A stretch of DNA of 64,000 nt from assembly GCA_044508675.1 (NCBI GenBank), contig JBIQHF010000012.1:1-64000 (forward strand), in the 5' to 3' direction. Position 1 is the first letter of the stretch. The number at the start of each line of letters is the position of its first letter. The stretch is from Raineyella sp044508675. GTDB lineage: Bacteria; Actinomycetota; Actinomycetes; Propionibacteriales; Propionibacteriaceae. The notes beneath the pieces were generated by a model, which was not told the DNA's origin, did no database searches, and worked only from the letters and a program-made list of their open reading frames with translations. The position numbers were made by a program, and so were the translations under genes. Below, piece after piece: positions 25,798-34,117 of this stretch.

Positions 25798-27730
25798 GTC
25801 CCTCTTCTCCCGGCTCGAGCCGTTGCTGGCCCGGGTCGGCAAGCCGATCCAGTACGTGGGCGGCGAGCTCAACTCCGTGGTGAAGGACTGGGACAGCATC
25901 GAGGTCCGCTGGTGCCTGTCCTATCCCGACGCGTACGAGGTGGGCCAGCCCAACCAGGGGATCGCGATCCTGTACGAGGTCCTCAACGAGCGCGACTGGA
26001 TCCTCGCCGAGCGCACCTACACGGTGTGGCCCGACATGGCGGCGCTGATGCGCGGTGCGGGCGTGCCGCAGTTCACCTTGGACACGCACCGCCCGGTGCG
26101 GGCCTTCGACGTGCTCGGCTTCAGCTTCTCCACCGAGCTCGGCTACACCAACATGCTGGAGACGATCGACCTGGCCGGGATGCCGCTGCACGCGGTCGAC
26201 CGCGGTGAGGAGGACCCGATCGTGCTGGCCGGCGGCCATGCCGCGTTCAACCCCGAGCCGATCGCCGACTTCATCGACGCCGCGGTCCTCGGTGACGGCG
26301 AGGAGATCTCCTTGGCGATCTCCGCGGTGATCCGCGAGTGGAAGGCCGAGGGACGTCCGGACGGACGCGACGGCCTGCTGCTGCGGCTGGCCGAGTCCGG
26401 TGGCGTGTACGTGCCGAAGTTCTACGATGTCGACCACCTTCCCGACGGCCGGATCCGCCGGATCGCACCGAACCGGCCGACCGTGCCGTACTCCATCCGC
26501 AAGCACACGCTGATGGACCTGGACAACTGGCCCTACCCCAAGCACCCGTTGGTGCCGTTGGCCGAGACGGTGCACGAGCGCTACTCGGTGGAGATCTTCC
26601 GCGGCTGCACCCGGGGCTGCCGCTTCTGCCAGGCGGGGATGATCACCCGTCCGGTACGCGAGCGCAGCATCGAGACCATCGGCGCGATGGTGCAGGCCGG
26701 CCTCGAGGCGACAGGCCTGGAGGAGGTCGGGCTGCTGTCGCTGTCCTCGGCCGACCACTCCGAGATCGCCGACGTCACCCGGCAGCTCGCCGACCGGTAC
26801 GAGGGGTCCAATGTGTCCCTGTCGCTGCCCTCGACCCGGGTGGATGCGTTCAACATCGACCTCGCCAACGAGCTGTCCCGTAACGGTCGCCGTTCGGGCC
26901 TGACCTTCGCCCCCGAGGGCGGGTCGGAGCGGATGCGCCGGGTGATCAACAAGCAGGTCGACGAGGAGGACCTGATCCGTACGGTTGCCGCCGCCTACTC
27001 CAACGGGTGGCGCAACGTGAAGCTGTACTTCATGTGTGGCCTCCCGACCGAGACCGACGACGACGTCCTGGCCATCGCCGACCTGGCCCGGCGGGTGATC
27101 GAGACCGGTCGGGAGGTCTCGGGACGCAAGGACATCCGCTGTACCGTCTCGATCGGCGGCTTCGTCCCCAAGCCCCACACCCCCTTCCAGTGGGTCGCCC
27201 AGCTCGACGCGGAGACCACCGACGTGCGGCTGCAGAAACTGCGGGACATCATCCGGGCCGACAAGCGGTACGGACGCTCGATCGGCTTCCGCTACCACGA
27301 CGGCAAGCCCGGCATCGTCGAGGGCCTGCTGTCGCGCGGTGACCGCCGGGTCGGCGCGGTGATCGAGGAGGTGTGGCGCAACGGCGGCCACTTCGACGGC
27401 TGGAGCGAGCACTTCTCGTACGAGCGGTGGATGGCCGCGGCCGAGACGGTCTTCGCCGAGGCGCCGGTCGACGTCGCCTGGTACACCACCCGGGAGCGCG
27501 ACTACGACGAGGTGCTGCCCTGGGACCACCTCGACTCCGGCCTGGACCGCGACTGGCTGTGGGACGACTGGCAGGATGCCCTCGACGAGCGGCCGGTCGA
27601 CGACTGCCGCTGGACCCCCTGCTACGACTGCGGCGTCTGCCCCCAGATGGACTCCGAGATCCAGGTCGGCCCGACCGGCCGGGCGCTGCTGCCGCTCACT
27701 CCGGTGCGCAATCCGCTCGTCGCGGACTGA
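25751..27730 (+). CDS. TIGR03960-family B12-binding/radical SAM protein
   Basis: Radical SAM enzyme of 659 aa. The N-terminal part (about 30-200) resembles a cobalamin-binding-like fold, and the radical SAM domain carries the 4Fe-4S cysteines C286, C290 and C293 in RGCTRGCRFCQAG. SLPSTRVDAFN, TFAPEGGSERMRRVINK and MCGLPTETDDDV are further family signatures. A terminal cysteine cluster (PCYDCGVC) near residue 630 suggests an extra metal site. The family normally precedes, or is fused to, the TIGR03936 (DUF2344) protein and an RNase E/G gene, which suggests an RNA-modification role. The partner here lies 2.6 kb downstream, at 30362-31069. The exact reaction is unknown. Confidence 0.9.
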   Translation: MSIATTPSTAPTTGPESLFSRLEPLLARVGKPIQYVGGELNSVVKDWDSIEVRWCLSYPDAYEVGQPNQGIAILYEVLNERDWILAERTYTVWPDMAALMRGAGVPQFTLDTHRPVRAFDVLGFSFSTELGYTNMLETIDLAGMPLHAVDRGEEDPIVLAGGHAAFNPEPIADFIDAAVLGDGEEISLAISAVIREWKAEGRPDGRDGLLLRLAESGGVYVPKFYDVDHLPDGRIRRIAPNRPTVPYSIRKHTLMDLDNWPYPKHPLVPLAETVHERYSVEIFRGCTRGCRFCQAGMITRPVRERSIETIGAMVQAGLEATGLEEVGLLSLSSADHSEIADVTRQLADRYEGSNVSLSLPSTRVDAFNIDLANELSRNGRRSGLTFAPEGGSERMRRVINKQVDEEDLIRTVAAAYSNGWRNVKLYFMCGLPTETDDDVLAIADLARRVIETGREVSGRKDIRCTVSIGGFVPKPHTPFQWVAQLDAETTDVRLQKLRDIIRADKRYGRSIGFRYHDGKPGIVEGLLSRGDRRVGAVIEEVWRNGGHFDGWSEHFSYERWMAAAETVFAEAPVDVAWYTTRERDYDEVLPWDHLDSGLDRDWLWDDWQDALDERPVDDCRWTPCYDCGVCPQMDSEIQVGPTGRALLPLTPVRNPLVAD

Positions 27731-27829
27731 GGCCCTTGGCGGCCCGGACGAAGGCCGCCACCTTGTCCGGGTGGCCGAGCGCATCGGCACCGGCGCGCCC
27801 GGCCCACTCGCCGGCGCCATGTCCCACCG

Positions 27830-29545
27830 TCAGTCGGCGACCACCTTCGCGTACGTGGGGAACCACATCGACTCGAAGATGTCCTGCACCGGGTCCGCCA
27901 GCGGCCGGGACGCCAGCCCCTCGGCCTCGGCCGTCTCGGCCACGGCCAGCGCGACTGTCGCCGACACCGACCGCAGCTCCTGGATGCCGGGCAGGAGGGA
28001 GGACCCGAGCCGCTTGGCCTGGCCGAGGCTGGCCAGGGCGCGCGCGGAGGCCGCGATCATCGCGTCGGAGATCCGTGCGGCCCGGCAGGCCGTCACGGCC
28101 AGGCCGATGCCGGGGAAGACCAGGGCATTGTTGGCCTGCGCGATGTCGTACGTCAGGCCCTTGTAGGCGACCGGCTCGAACGGGGAGCCGGTCGCGATCA
28201 GGGCTCGGCCCTCGGTCCACTCCAGCAGGTCGGCAGGCTCTGCCTCGGCGCGCACGGTGGGATTCGACAGCGGCATGATGATGGGCCGCTCGACATGGGA
28301 GGCCATCTCCCGGATGATCGACGCGGTGAAGGCCCCGCCCTGGGCCGAGGCGCCGATCAGGACGGTCGGGTGCACGTTGCGCACCACGTCGGCCAGCCCG
28401 ACCTGCCCGGGGGAGTCCAACCGCCAGCCGGCGAGCTCGGCATCGCCACGCGCATACTCCTCCTGGAAGGGGCGCATCCGGCCGTTCAGGCCCTCCCGCA
28501 GCAGACCCTTGGAGCCGAGCGCCCAGAAGCGCTGGTTCGCCGCCTCCCGGCTCAGCCCCTCCTCGACCATCATGTCGCGCAGCAGTTCGGCGATGCCGAT
28601 CCCGGCGGTGCCGGCGCCGTGGACCACGATCCGCTGGTCGGCCAGGGTCGACCCCTCGATCTGGAGGGCGGAGATGATGGCGGCGACGACGACCGCGGCG
28701 GTGCCCTGGATGTCGTCGTTGAAGGCGCAGTAGTCGTGTCGGTAGGTATCCAGCACGCGGTGGGCGTTGGCGGCGCCGAAGTCCTCGAAGTGGATCATGG
28801 CGTGCGGGAACATCTGGTTGGCCGTTTCCATGAACTGCCGGACGAAGGCGTCGTACCGCTCGCCCCGGACCCGGGCGTGGCGTACGCCCAGGTAGGCCTC
28901 CTCGCTGAGCAGGGCAAGGTTGTCGGTGCCGACGTCGAGGACGACCGGGAGCACCCGCTGCGGGTGGATCCCCGCAGCAGCAGTGTAGATGGCTAGCTTG
29001 CCGACGGTGATCCGTACCCCACCGACGCCCTGGTCGCCGATCCCGAGGATGCCCTCGGAGTCGGTGACGACGATCAGGTCGAGGTCATCGGAGCCATGGC
29101 CGTACGAGGCCAGCGCCTCCGCCATCTCGTCGGGGTGCTCGATCGAGAGGAACACCCCGCGCGGACGCTGCATCCACTGGCTGTACTTCTGGATCGCCTC
29201 ACCGATGGTCGGGGTGTAGACGATCGGCAGCATCTCCTCCAGGTGCTCCGAGAGCAGGCGGTAGTACAGCACCTCGTTGCGGTCGTGGATCGCCTCGAGG
29301 AAATTGTTCTTGGCCAGGGCCGTCGGCTGCTCGTGGAACTGCTCGTAGACCTTCTTCAGCTGGGAGTTCATCGACGTCTCCCCGGGCGGCAACAGGCCGG
29401 TGACCCCCAAGGCCTCGCGGTCGGAGTGTCGGAAGGCGGTGCCCTGGTTGACCATCGGCAGCGCCAGTACGGCTCGGCCCCGGACATGCACGTGCACTTC
29501 TTCGCCCTCGGGCCCTGTCATGAACTCGTACGGTGCGTTCCCCAT
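27830..29545 (-). CDS. NAD(P)-dependent malic enzyme (large form)
   Basis: Oxidative decarboxylation of malate to pyruvate (571 aa, the size of the large NAD-dependent MaeA/SfcA form). Catalytic Tyr110 in IVYTPTIGEA and Lys183 in GGVRITVGKLA are present. The metal ligands are E254-D255 in HFEDFG and D278 in FNDDIQGTA, and a GAGTAG dinucleotide motif lies at 310-315. ATG 29545 is chosen; GTG 29554 is possible. It runs opposite to the radical-SAM genes on both sides. Cofactor preference cannot be told from the sequence. Its products, pyruvate and NAD(P)H, would support central metabolism and anaplerosis. Confidence 0.93.
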   Translation of the reverse strand: MGNAPYEFMTGPEGEEVHVHVRGRAVLALPMVNQGTAFRHSDREALGVTGLLPPGETSMNSQLKKVYEQFHEQPTALAKNNFLEAIHDRNEVLYYRLLSEHLEEMLPIVYTPTIGEAIQKYSQWMQRPRGVFLSIEHPDEMAEALASYGHGSDDLDLIVVTDSEGILGIGDQGVGGVRITVGKLAIYTAAAGIHPQRVLPVVLDVGTDNLALLSEEAYLGVRHARVRGERYDAFVRQFMETANQMFPHAMIHFEDFGAANAHRVLDTYRHDYCAFNDDIQGTAAVVVAAIISALQIEGSTLADQRIVVHGAGTAGIGIAELLRDMMVEEGLSREAANQRFWALGSKGLLREGLNGRMRPFQEEYARGDAELAGWRLDSPGQVGLADVVRNVHPTVLIGASAQGGAFTASIIREMASHVERPIIMPLSNPTVRAEAEPADLLEWTEGRALIATGSPFEPVAYKGLTYDIAQANNALVFPGIGLAVTACRAARISDAMIAASARALASLGQAKRLGSSLLPGIQELRSVSATVALAVAETAEAEGLASRPLADPVQDIFESMWFPTYAKVVAD

Positions 29546-29618
29546 GGAGTCCACACTAGCGAGGGCTACGACACCACCCGTAGGAGGATCGCGGCCACTG
29601 GGGGCAGGCCGGCGATGG

Positions 29619-30122
29619 TCACTGGGGGCCGGTGAGGCCGGCGATGCCACCGGCGGCGGGCAGGCCGGCCAGGACGTACTCGTCGTACACGTCCTGCCAG
29701 CGGTACAGGTCCTCCAGCTCCTCACCGCGCAGGCAGAGCTCCAGGCGGCTGAGGCAATTGGTCCAGCCGGCCGCGTTGAGGGCCGCCATGTCCTTCTCGG
29801 CGAGGAACATGGTCATGGTCAGCATCGTGGCGCCGCCGTCCGGGATCAGGTCGAACCAGACCTCGTCGGGGCCGAAGGTGAAGCCGAGGCGCTCGGCCTT
29901 CTCGTACGCCAGGACCTCTCCCAGCAGCGGCTCGGTGCCCTCGTTGCCGAACACGACCAGACCACCTTCGCGGGGTTCGATGAAGACGTGGCCGGGGAAC
30001 CAGTTGTCGAGGCGACGGGTCTCGGTCAGGGACAGCCACACGCGCTCCGGTGAGGCGGGGTGGTGAAGCATGAATCGCAGGGCAGGGCGGCCTTGGTAGG
30101 TGCGGAAGGTTCCGAGGTCCAT
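29619..30122 (-). CDS. SRPBCC (AHSA1-like) domain protein
   Basis: Single-domain protein of 167 aa. The pattern ALRFMLHHPASPERVWLSLT followed by WFPGH and the closing DVWFDL/TMLTMTMFLAEK strands and long C-terminal helix is that of Activator-of-Hsp90 ATPase homologue 1-like START-fold proteins. Such proteins bind hydrophobic ligands, and their physiological role is usually unknown. ATG 30122 has AGGAGC upstream on the minus strand. It is transcribed away from the TIGR03936 gene, sharing a 239-bp intergenic region. Confidence 0.82.
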   Translation of the reverse strand: MDLGTFRTYQGRPALRFMLHHPASPERVWLSLTETRRLDNWFPGHVFIEPREGGLVVFGNEGTEPLLGEVLAYEKAERLGFTFGPDEVWFDLIPDGGATMLTMTMFLAEKDMAALNAAGWTNCLSRLELCLRGEELEDLYRWQDVYDEYVLAGLPAAGGIAGLTGPQ

Positions 30123-30244
30123 GGATTGCTCCTGTCGTCGGTGCGGAGGGCCGGGCCCTCCCACGTGGGGAAAGTCGCGTGTGCACCGGTGAACACTGCA
30201 GGCGGCGGGAAACCACCACGGGAAACATAATACGTGCTGAACCC

Positions 30245-30274
30245 TTGACATGTGGGAGGTGTTGCGTCTAATGG
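30245..30274 (+). promoter_or_regulatory. Candidate promoter for the TIGR03936 gene
   Basis: TTGACA at 30245-30250 is a consensus -35; TAATGG at 30269-30274 lies 18 bp downstream as a possible -10. The TIGR03936 GTG start is about 88 bp further on. On the opposite strand TATTAT (complement of 30226-30231) could serve the SRPBCC gene, but its -35 is unclear. Confidence 0.4.
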
Positions 30275-30361
30275 CAATCGTGTGGCATCGGTCACCGTCG
30301 AGGTCCACCGGTCACGTCCGTGGCCGATCATGGGGTCGGGCGGCAGGTAGTGTGACCGAAC

Positions 30362-31069
30362 GTGGCACAGAAGCAACCAGAACAGCAGGCCCCGCCGGTG
30401 CAACGGCTCCAGATCCGTTACGCCAAGCGTGGCCGCGGCAGGTTCACGTCGCACCGCGACTTCACCCGTGCGTTCGAGCGTGCCCTCCGGCGTGCCCACG
30501 TGCCGATGGCCTATTCGTCCGGTTTCAATCCCCACCCCCGTATCTCGTACGCGAACTCCTCGCCGACCGGTGCCGCGACCGAGGCCGAGTACCTGGAGAT
30601 CGGTCTGGCCGAGGTCTGCGACGCGCAGAAGGTGCTGGCCTCGCTCAACGAGGCGATGCCCGAGGGGCTGGTCCTGCGCGAGATTCGCGAAGTGGAGGGC
30701 GGCAAGGTCGGTGACGGCCTCGAGGCGTCGGTCTGGCGGGTCGAGTTGCCCGGCGCCGACGCCCCTGTCATGGCCGCCGCGGTCCGGGAGTTCCTCGAGC
30801 TCGACAGTGTCGAGACCGAACGGATGACCAAGCACGGGCCGCGCCGGTTCGACGCGCGTGCCGACGTCAAGGGCATCAGCGCCTACGCCACCGACGGCAT
30901 TCCGGTGCTGGACCTGGTGATCGCCCACAACGAGCCGTTGGTCCGCCCCGACGACGTCCTGCGGGTGCTCCAGGCGTTGCACCCGGAGTTCACGGTGGTG
31001 GACCCGCCGAAGCTCACCCGCCTGGTCCAGGGCCGACTGGAGCTCAATCGGGTCATCGCGCCCTGGTGA
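30362..31069 (+). CDS. TIGR03936-family (DUF2344) radical-SAM-associated protein
   Basis: Protein of 235 aa, partner of the TIGR03960 radical-SAM protein; in many bacteria the two are fused. Conserved features are LQIRYAKRGRGRFTSHRDFTRAFERALRRA, YSSGFNPHPRISYANSSPTG and ATEAEYLEIGL. A pseudouridine-synthase-like or RNA-binding fold has been suggested for the family; I cannot confirm it. GTG 30362 is the start. It is physically separated from its partner by the malic enzyme and SRPBCC genes, an uncommon split, and the ribonuclease E/G gene that usually follows is also absent. Convergent ctaA follows 24 bp downstream. Confidence 0.88.
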   Translation: MAQKQPEQQAPPVQRLQIRYAKRGRGRFTSHRDFTRAFERALRRAHVPMAYSSGFNPHPRISYANSSPTGAATEAEYLEIGLAEVCDAQKVLASLNEAMPEGLVLREIREVEGGKVGDGLEASVWRVELPGADAPVMAAAVREFLELDSVETERMTKHGPRRFDARADVKGISAYATDGIPVLDLVIAHNEPLVRPDDVLRVLQALHPEFTVVDPPKLTRLVQGRLELNRVIAPW

Positions 31070-31093
31070 GCGCAGCCCCCGCCCGCCCCCGGG

Positions 31094-32002
31094 TCAGGCG
31101 GCGACTTCGCGCGAGGCCTGCTCGGCAGGGTGCACTTCGGTCCCCCGGCGGTAGGACAGCATCAGGTCGGTCGCCGCGATCGTCACCAGGCAGATGCCGA
31201 GCAGGTGCAGGATGATCGGGCCGCGGGGCAGGCCGGTGAAGTACTGGAAGTAGCCGACCGCGCCCTGCAGGAGCAGCACTACCAGCAGCGTCCACGTCTG
31301 GCGGCTGCGCAGCCGTACGATGAGGTAGATCGTGATCAGGACCAGCAGCCAGACGCTCCAGGCATGGACCTTGGCGATCGTCTCCAGGTCCAGCCCGGTG
31401 CGCGGTGCGGTGATGTCGCCGGCGTGCGGGCCGGAGCCGGTGACCAGGGTGCCGAGGTAGATCGCGATCCAGGTCAGGACGTACGCCACCCTGGTCAACG
31501 CCACCGGACCGGCCGGGGCCACGTGTGTGGGCCGGCGCCAGGTGATGTGGGCGATCCAGGTGCAGATGCTGATCAGCGCCACCGACAGCAGCAGGTGGAT
31601 CGAGACCATGTACGGGCTGAGGTCGACCCAGACCGTGATGCCGCCGATGACTGCCTGCAGGACGATGCCGCCGAGCACCAGCCCGGTGAGCGTACGCACC
31701 CGCGGCACCGGGGCACCGTTCACCCGGGTGCGCCAGGCGGCGATGAGGTTGCCGATCGCGATGATGATCAGCACGAACGTCAGCAGCCGGTTGCCGAACT
31801 CGATTGCCCCGTGGATGCCGTTCTCGGGCAGCGTGACGTACGAGTCGGGGGTGCATCTGGGCCATTCGGAGCAGCCGAGGCCGGAACCGGTGAGGCGTAC
31901 GACACCGCCGGTCAGGATGATGGCGCTGTTGGCGATCAGGTTCGCCAGGGACCAGCCGCGCAGTGCGCCCCCGGTTCCGAACAGCCGGGTCAGGAAGTCC
32001 AT
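31094..32002 (-). CDS. ctaA: Heme A synthase (COX15/CtaA)
   Basis: Membrane enzyme (302 aa) that converts heme O to heme A for cytochrome aa3 oxidase. Eight hydrophobic segments are visible. The typical TGGVVRLTGSGLGCSEWPRC loop after the first helix contains two conserved cysteines, and heme-ligand histidines are found in NGIHGAIEFGNR, SIHLLLSVA, KVHAWSVW and ILHLLGI. It overlaps the ABC permease gene by 13 bp. The mycobacterial neighbourhood (ctaA, permease, ATPase, then sufR) is recognisable but interrupted. Confidence 0.95.
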   Translation of the reverse strand: MDFLTRLFGTGGALRGWSLANLIANSAIILTGGVVRLTGSGLGCSEWPRCTPDSYVTLPENGIHGAIEFGNRLLTFVLIIIAIGNLIAAWRTRVNGAPVPRVRTLTGLVLGGIVLQAVIGGITVWVDLSPYMVSIHLLLSVALISICTWIAHITWRRPTHVAPAGPVALTRVAYVLTWIAIYLGTLVTGSGPHAGDITAPRTGLDLETIAKVHAWSVWLLVLITIYLIVRLRSRQTWTLLVVLLLQGAVGYFQYFTGLPRGPIILHLLGICLVTIAATDLMLSYRRGTEVHPAEQASREVAA

Positions 32003-32769
32003 CGGAATGCCTTTCGTGCCGTCAGTACAGCCAGTACCGACCAGACCAAGCCTACGACGAGCGACCCCCAGGAGACCGCCCCTTGCGACCAGGCGCGCAG
32101 TGACTCACCGACCGCAGCGGTCGGGAGCAGCGCGACGACGGGCTGCACGAGGGCGGGGTAGGAGGCCACCGGTAGCACCACGGCGCCGACCATCAGCAGT
32201 ACCAGGTAGATCAGGTTCGCCAGGCCGAGGGTGACCTCTGCGCGCAGGGTGCCGCCCAGCAGCATGCCCAGGCCGGCGAAGGCGATCCCGCCGAGGACCA
32301 CCGTGGCCAGCATCACCACCGTCGGCAGGACCCCGCCCTGGGGTCGCCAGCCGAGGGCCAGGGCGATGATTGCCAGGATCGCGAGCTGGCCGAGCGACAC
32401 CAGCACCAGGGCCAGCGCCTTGCCGAGCAGGAGCCCGCCGCGACCCAGCGGGGTCGGGGAGAGCCGCTCCAGGACCCCGTAGCGTCGTTCGAAACCGACG
32501 CTGATCGCCACCGAGGTGAAGCAGGTCGACCAGATCGCCAGGGCCATCACGCCGGGGGCGAGCGTGTCGAAGTCGAGGTCGAGCTGCGGCCCGAACCACC
32601 TGCCGGCGACCAGGAAGGCGATCGGGATCACCAGCGCGAGCAGGAGTTGCTCGCCGTTGCGCACCAGCAGGTTCGCCTCGGTGAGGGCGTGGTTCCGGAT
32701 CCGGCGGCCGGTCGGCGCCGCGCCCGGGGCGGGGGAGTAGTCGAGGGTGGTCACGGGCTCTCCGGTCAT
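31990..32769 (-). CDS. ABC-2 type transporter permease (ctaA-linked)
   Basis: Membrane subunit of 259 aa with about six hydrophobic segments (near 43-62, 76-92, 117-140, 148-170, 178-200 and 225-245). It belongs to the ABC-2 exporter family encoded between ctaA and the ATPase in many actinobacteria. The partner ATPase gene (34118-34837) is on the same strand but separated by the TnpB element. On this strand no clear ribosome binding site precedes the ATG at 32769, and only 19 bp separate it from the left palindrome of the element, so native upstream sequence may have been lost. Substrate unknown. Confidence 0.88.
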   Translation of the reverse strand: MTGEPVTTLDYSPAPGAAPTGRRIRNHALTEANLLVRNGEQLLLALVIPIAFLVAGRWFGPQLDLDFDTLAPGVMALAIWSTCFTSVAISVGFERRYGVLERLSPTPLGRGGLLLGKALALVLVSLGQLAILAIIALALGWRPQGGVLPTVVMLATVVLGGIAFAGLGMLLGGTLRAEVTLGLANLIYLVLLMVGAVVLPVASYPALVQPVVALLPTAAVGESLRAWSQGAVSWGSLVVGLVWSVLAVLTARKAFRWTS

Positions 32770-32788
32770 CGAATACCGCCCGAGAATT

Positions 32789-32808
32789 CCCTGGCTTCAG
32801 CCGTGGGG
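32789..32808 (+). repeat. Left-end palindrome of the TnpB element
   Basis: Imperfect hairpin ccctggcttcagccgtgggg with a GGCT/AGCC stem extended by CCC/GGG. It matches the right-end copy at 34093-34112 in 17 of 20 positions and in the same orientation, which is the arrangement recognised by Y1 transposases of the IS200/IS605 family. Confidence 0.7.
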
Positions 32809-32927
32809 AGGAGAGGGTGGCTGTGCGTGTGGTGCAGTAGGGTGTGGGCAGCCCTCGGAGTCCGTTCTTGGCGGTCCGGACTCGACGAGGGCCTAGCCGC
32901 AACACCTTGACAAGAAGGGTTGGGGCT

Positions 32928-34082
32928 GTGTCCCACCGTAGCGAAGTTGTGCGCTACACGTACAGGCTGCGTCCTGGCGTGCAAGCGGAGTGTGCGCTGC
33001 TCGCGGAGTGGGGCCGGTGTCGGTGGTTGTGGAACGAGGCTGTCCACCAGTTCAGGTCCGGACGGAAGCCAACCCTGGCGAAGCTCAGCCGGCTGCTGAC
33101 CGAAGCGAGGAAAACGAATGCGTGGTTGCGCGATGGCTGGCAGAACGCACAGCAGGCCACCCTGCGAGCCTTCTCGTCCGCGCTGCATCACTCGTTCAGC
33201 GTGAAGGGGCGAGGGCGCCCCCGGGTCAAGAAGCGCAAGGGCTCGCGGCCGTCGTTGGAGTTCTCCCGCAACGGGTTCGCCATCATCGATGGGCGACTGC
33301 GGCTGCCGAAGGGAACGCTGATCCCGGTGGTGTGGTCCCGCGAGCTTCCCTCCGAGCCGACCAGTGTCCGGGTCTATCAGGACTCGCTGGGGCATTGCTA
33401 CGCCTCCTTCGTGGTGCGCCGTGAGATTGAACCCTTGCCCGAGGTGGACGGGGCCATCGGGATCGACTGGGGCGTGTCCACTACTGCGACCACGACCGAT
33501 CCGGGCTACGACCTGCCGCACATTGGGGCGCGGAAGGCCGCCGCGAAGGATCTCGCAACCGCGCAGCGAAAGATGTCCCGCCGACACCGGCCCAAGGGAC
33601 AGGCCCAGTCGCAGGGCTACCGGCGTGCCCGGCGCGAAGCAGCCAGGGTCACCAAGAGAGCCCAACGCCGTAACACCCATGAGGGCCGGGTGTGGGCCCG
33701 AAAGATTGTCACCGACCACCAGCTGATCGCGATCGAGGACTTTCGGCCGAAGTTCCTGGCCAGGTCCACGATGGCTCGCAAGGCCGCTGACGCTGCCATC
33801 GGAATTGTCAAGCGGACGTTGGTCGAGTATGCCGAGCGGGCTGGCCGGAAGGTGGTGCTGGTGCAGCCCGCCTACACGACGATGACGTGCAGTGCATGCT
33901 TTGCGAGAACCAAGCGGCTGATGCTGGACGAACGTACTTTCGTGTGTCCCTGCTGCGGATTGGTCGAGGAGCGGGACCGCAACGCCGCCAGGGTGATCCT
34001 GGCTGTGGCAGAACGGGGCCACACTTCTGTTGAGAGCGTCAGACATACGGAACCTCCTTTCGAGGCTTCGGGTGCTGCTTGA
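32928..34082 (+). CDS. tnpB: RNA-guided endonuclease TnpB
   Basis: Transposon-encoded RuvC nuclease of 384 aa, an ancestor-like relative of Cas12. RuvC acidic residues are D180 in IGIDWGVST, E270 in IAIEDFRP and D350 in ERDRNAAR; a C4 zinc ribbon has C321, C324, C340 and C343. The N-terminal part holds the WED/REC-type region (RLRPGVQAE, WLWNEAVHQF). GTG 32928 is chosen since upstream residues lack similarity. All catalytic residues are intact, so the protein may be active. TnpB uses an omega RNA made from the element's right end. It could therefore cut the donor-joint or related sites to promote element retention. Confidence 0.92.
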   Translation: MSHRSEVVRYTYRLRPGVQAECALLAEWGRCRWLWNEAVHQFRSGRKPTLAKLSRLLTEARKTNAWLRDGWQNAQQATLRAFSSALHHSFSVKGRGRPRVKKRKGSRPSLEFSRNGFAIIDGRLRLPKGTLIPVVWSRELPSEPTSVRVYQDSLGHCYASFVVRREIEPLPEVDGAIGIDWGVSTTATTTDPGYDLPHIGARKAAAKDLATAQRKMSRRHRPKGQAQSQGYRRARREAARVTKRAQRRNTHEGRVWARKIVTDHQLIAIEDFRPKFLARSTMARKAADAAIGIVKRTLVEYAERAGRKVVLVQPAYTTMTCSACFARTKRLMLDERTFVCPCCGLVEERDRNAARVILAVAERGHTSVESVRHTEPPFEASGAA

Positions 34083-34117
34083 GGTTGAGATCCCCCGGCT
34101 CCAGCCGTTGGGAACCG
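33960..34117 (+). ncRNA. Predicted position of the omega RNA (reRNA) scaffold
   Basis: In TnpB elements the guide RNA scaffold covers the 3' end of tnpB and runs to the right end, with the guide taken from flanking DNA just past it. Here that would be the last about 120 bp of tnpB plus the right-end palindrome, and the guide would come from the 3' part of the ABC ATPase gene (34118 onward). Inferred by analogy; boundaries and structure are not determined. Confidence 0.35.
34093..34112 (+). repeat. Right-end palindrome of the TnpB element
   Basis: ccccggctccagccgttggg forms a CGGCT/AGCCG stem with a 2-nt loop. It lies 10 bp past the tnpB stop and 5 bp before the ATPase stop codon, so the element ends within a few bases of the ATPase coding sequence. 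Confidence 0.7.

Larger units (their letters stand above)
32785..34117 (+). mobile_element. TnpB-only IS200/IS605-type element
   Basis: Element carrying a single tnpB gene and no tnpA transposase, as in IS1341-type derivatives. Subterminal imperfect palindromes with the same orientation occur at both ends: 32789-32808 and 34093-34112, identical at 17 of 20 positions, each with a GGCTYCAGCC core. The exact ends are not fixed because there is no target duplication in this family; I place them near 32785 and 34117. It separates the ABC ATPase and permease genes and lies antisense to both. Mobilisation would need a Y1 transposase supplied from elsewhere. Confidence 0.75.

Noticed and set aside
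27731..27829. Short protein-like stretch on the minus strand just beyond the malic enzyme stop
   Set aside because: Reads HPDKVAAFVRAAKGL but has no start or domain context; probably chance, the region is just a 99-bp convergent gap.
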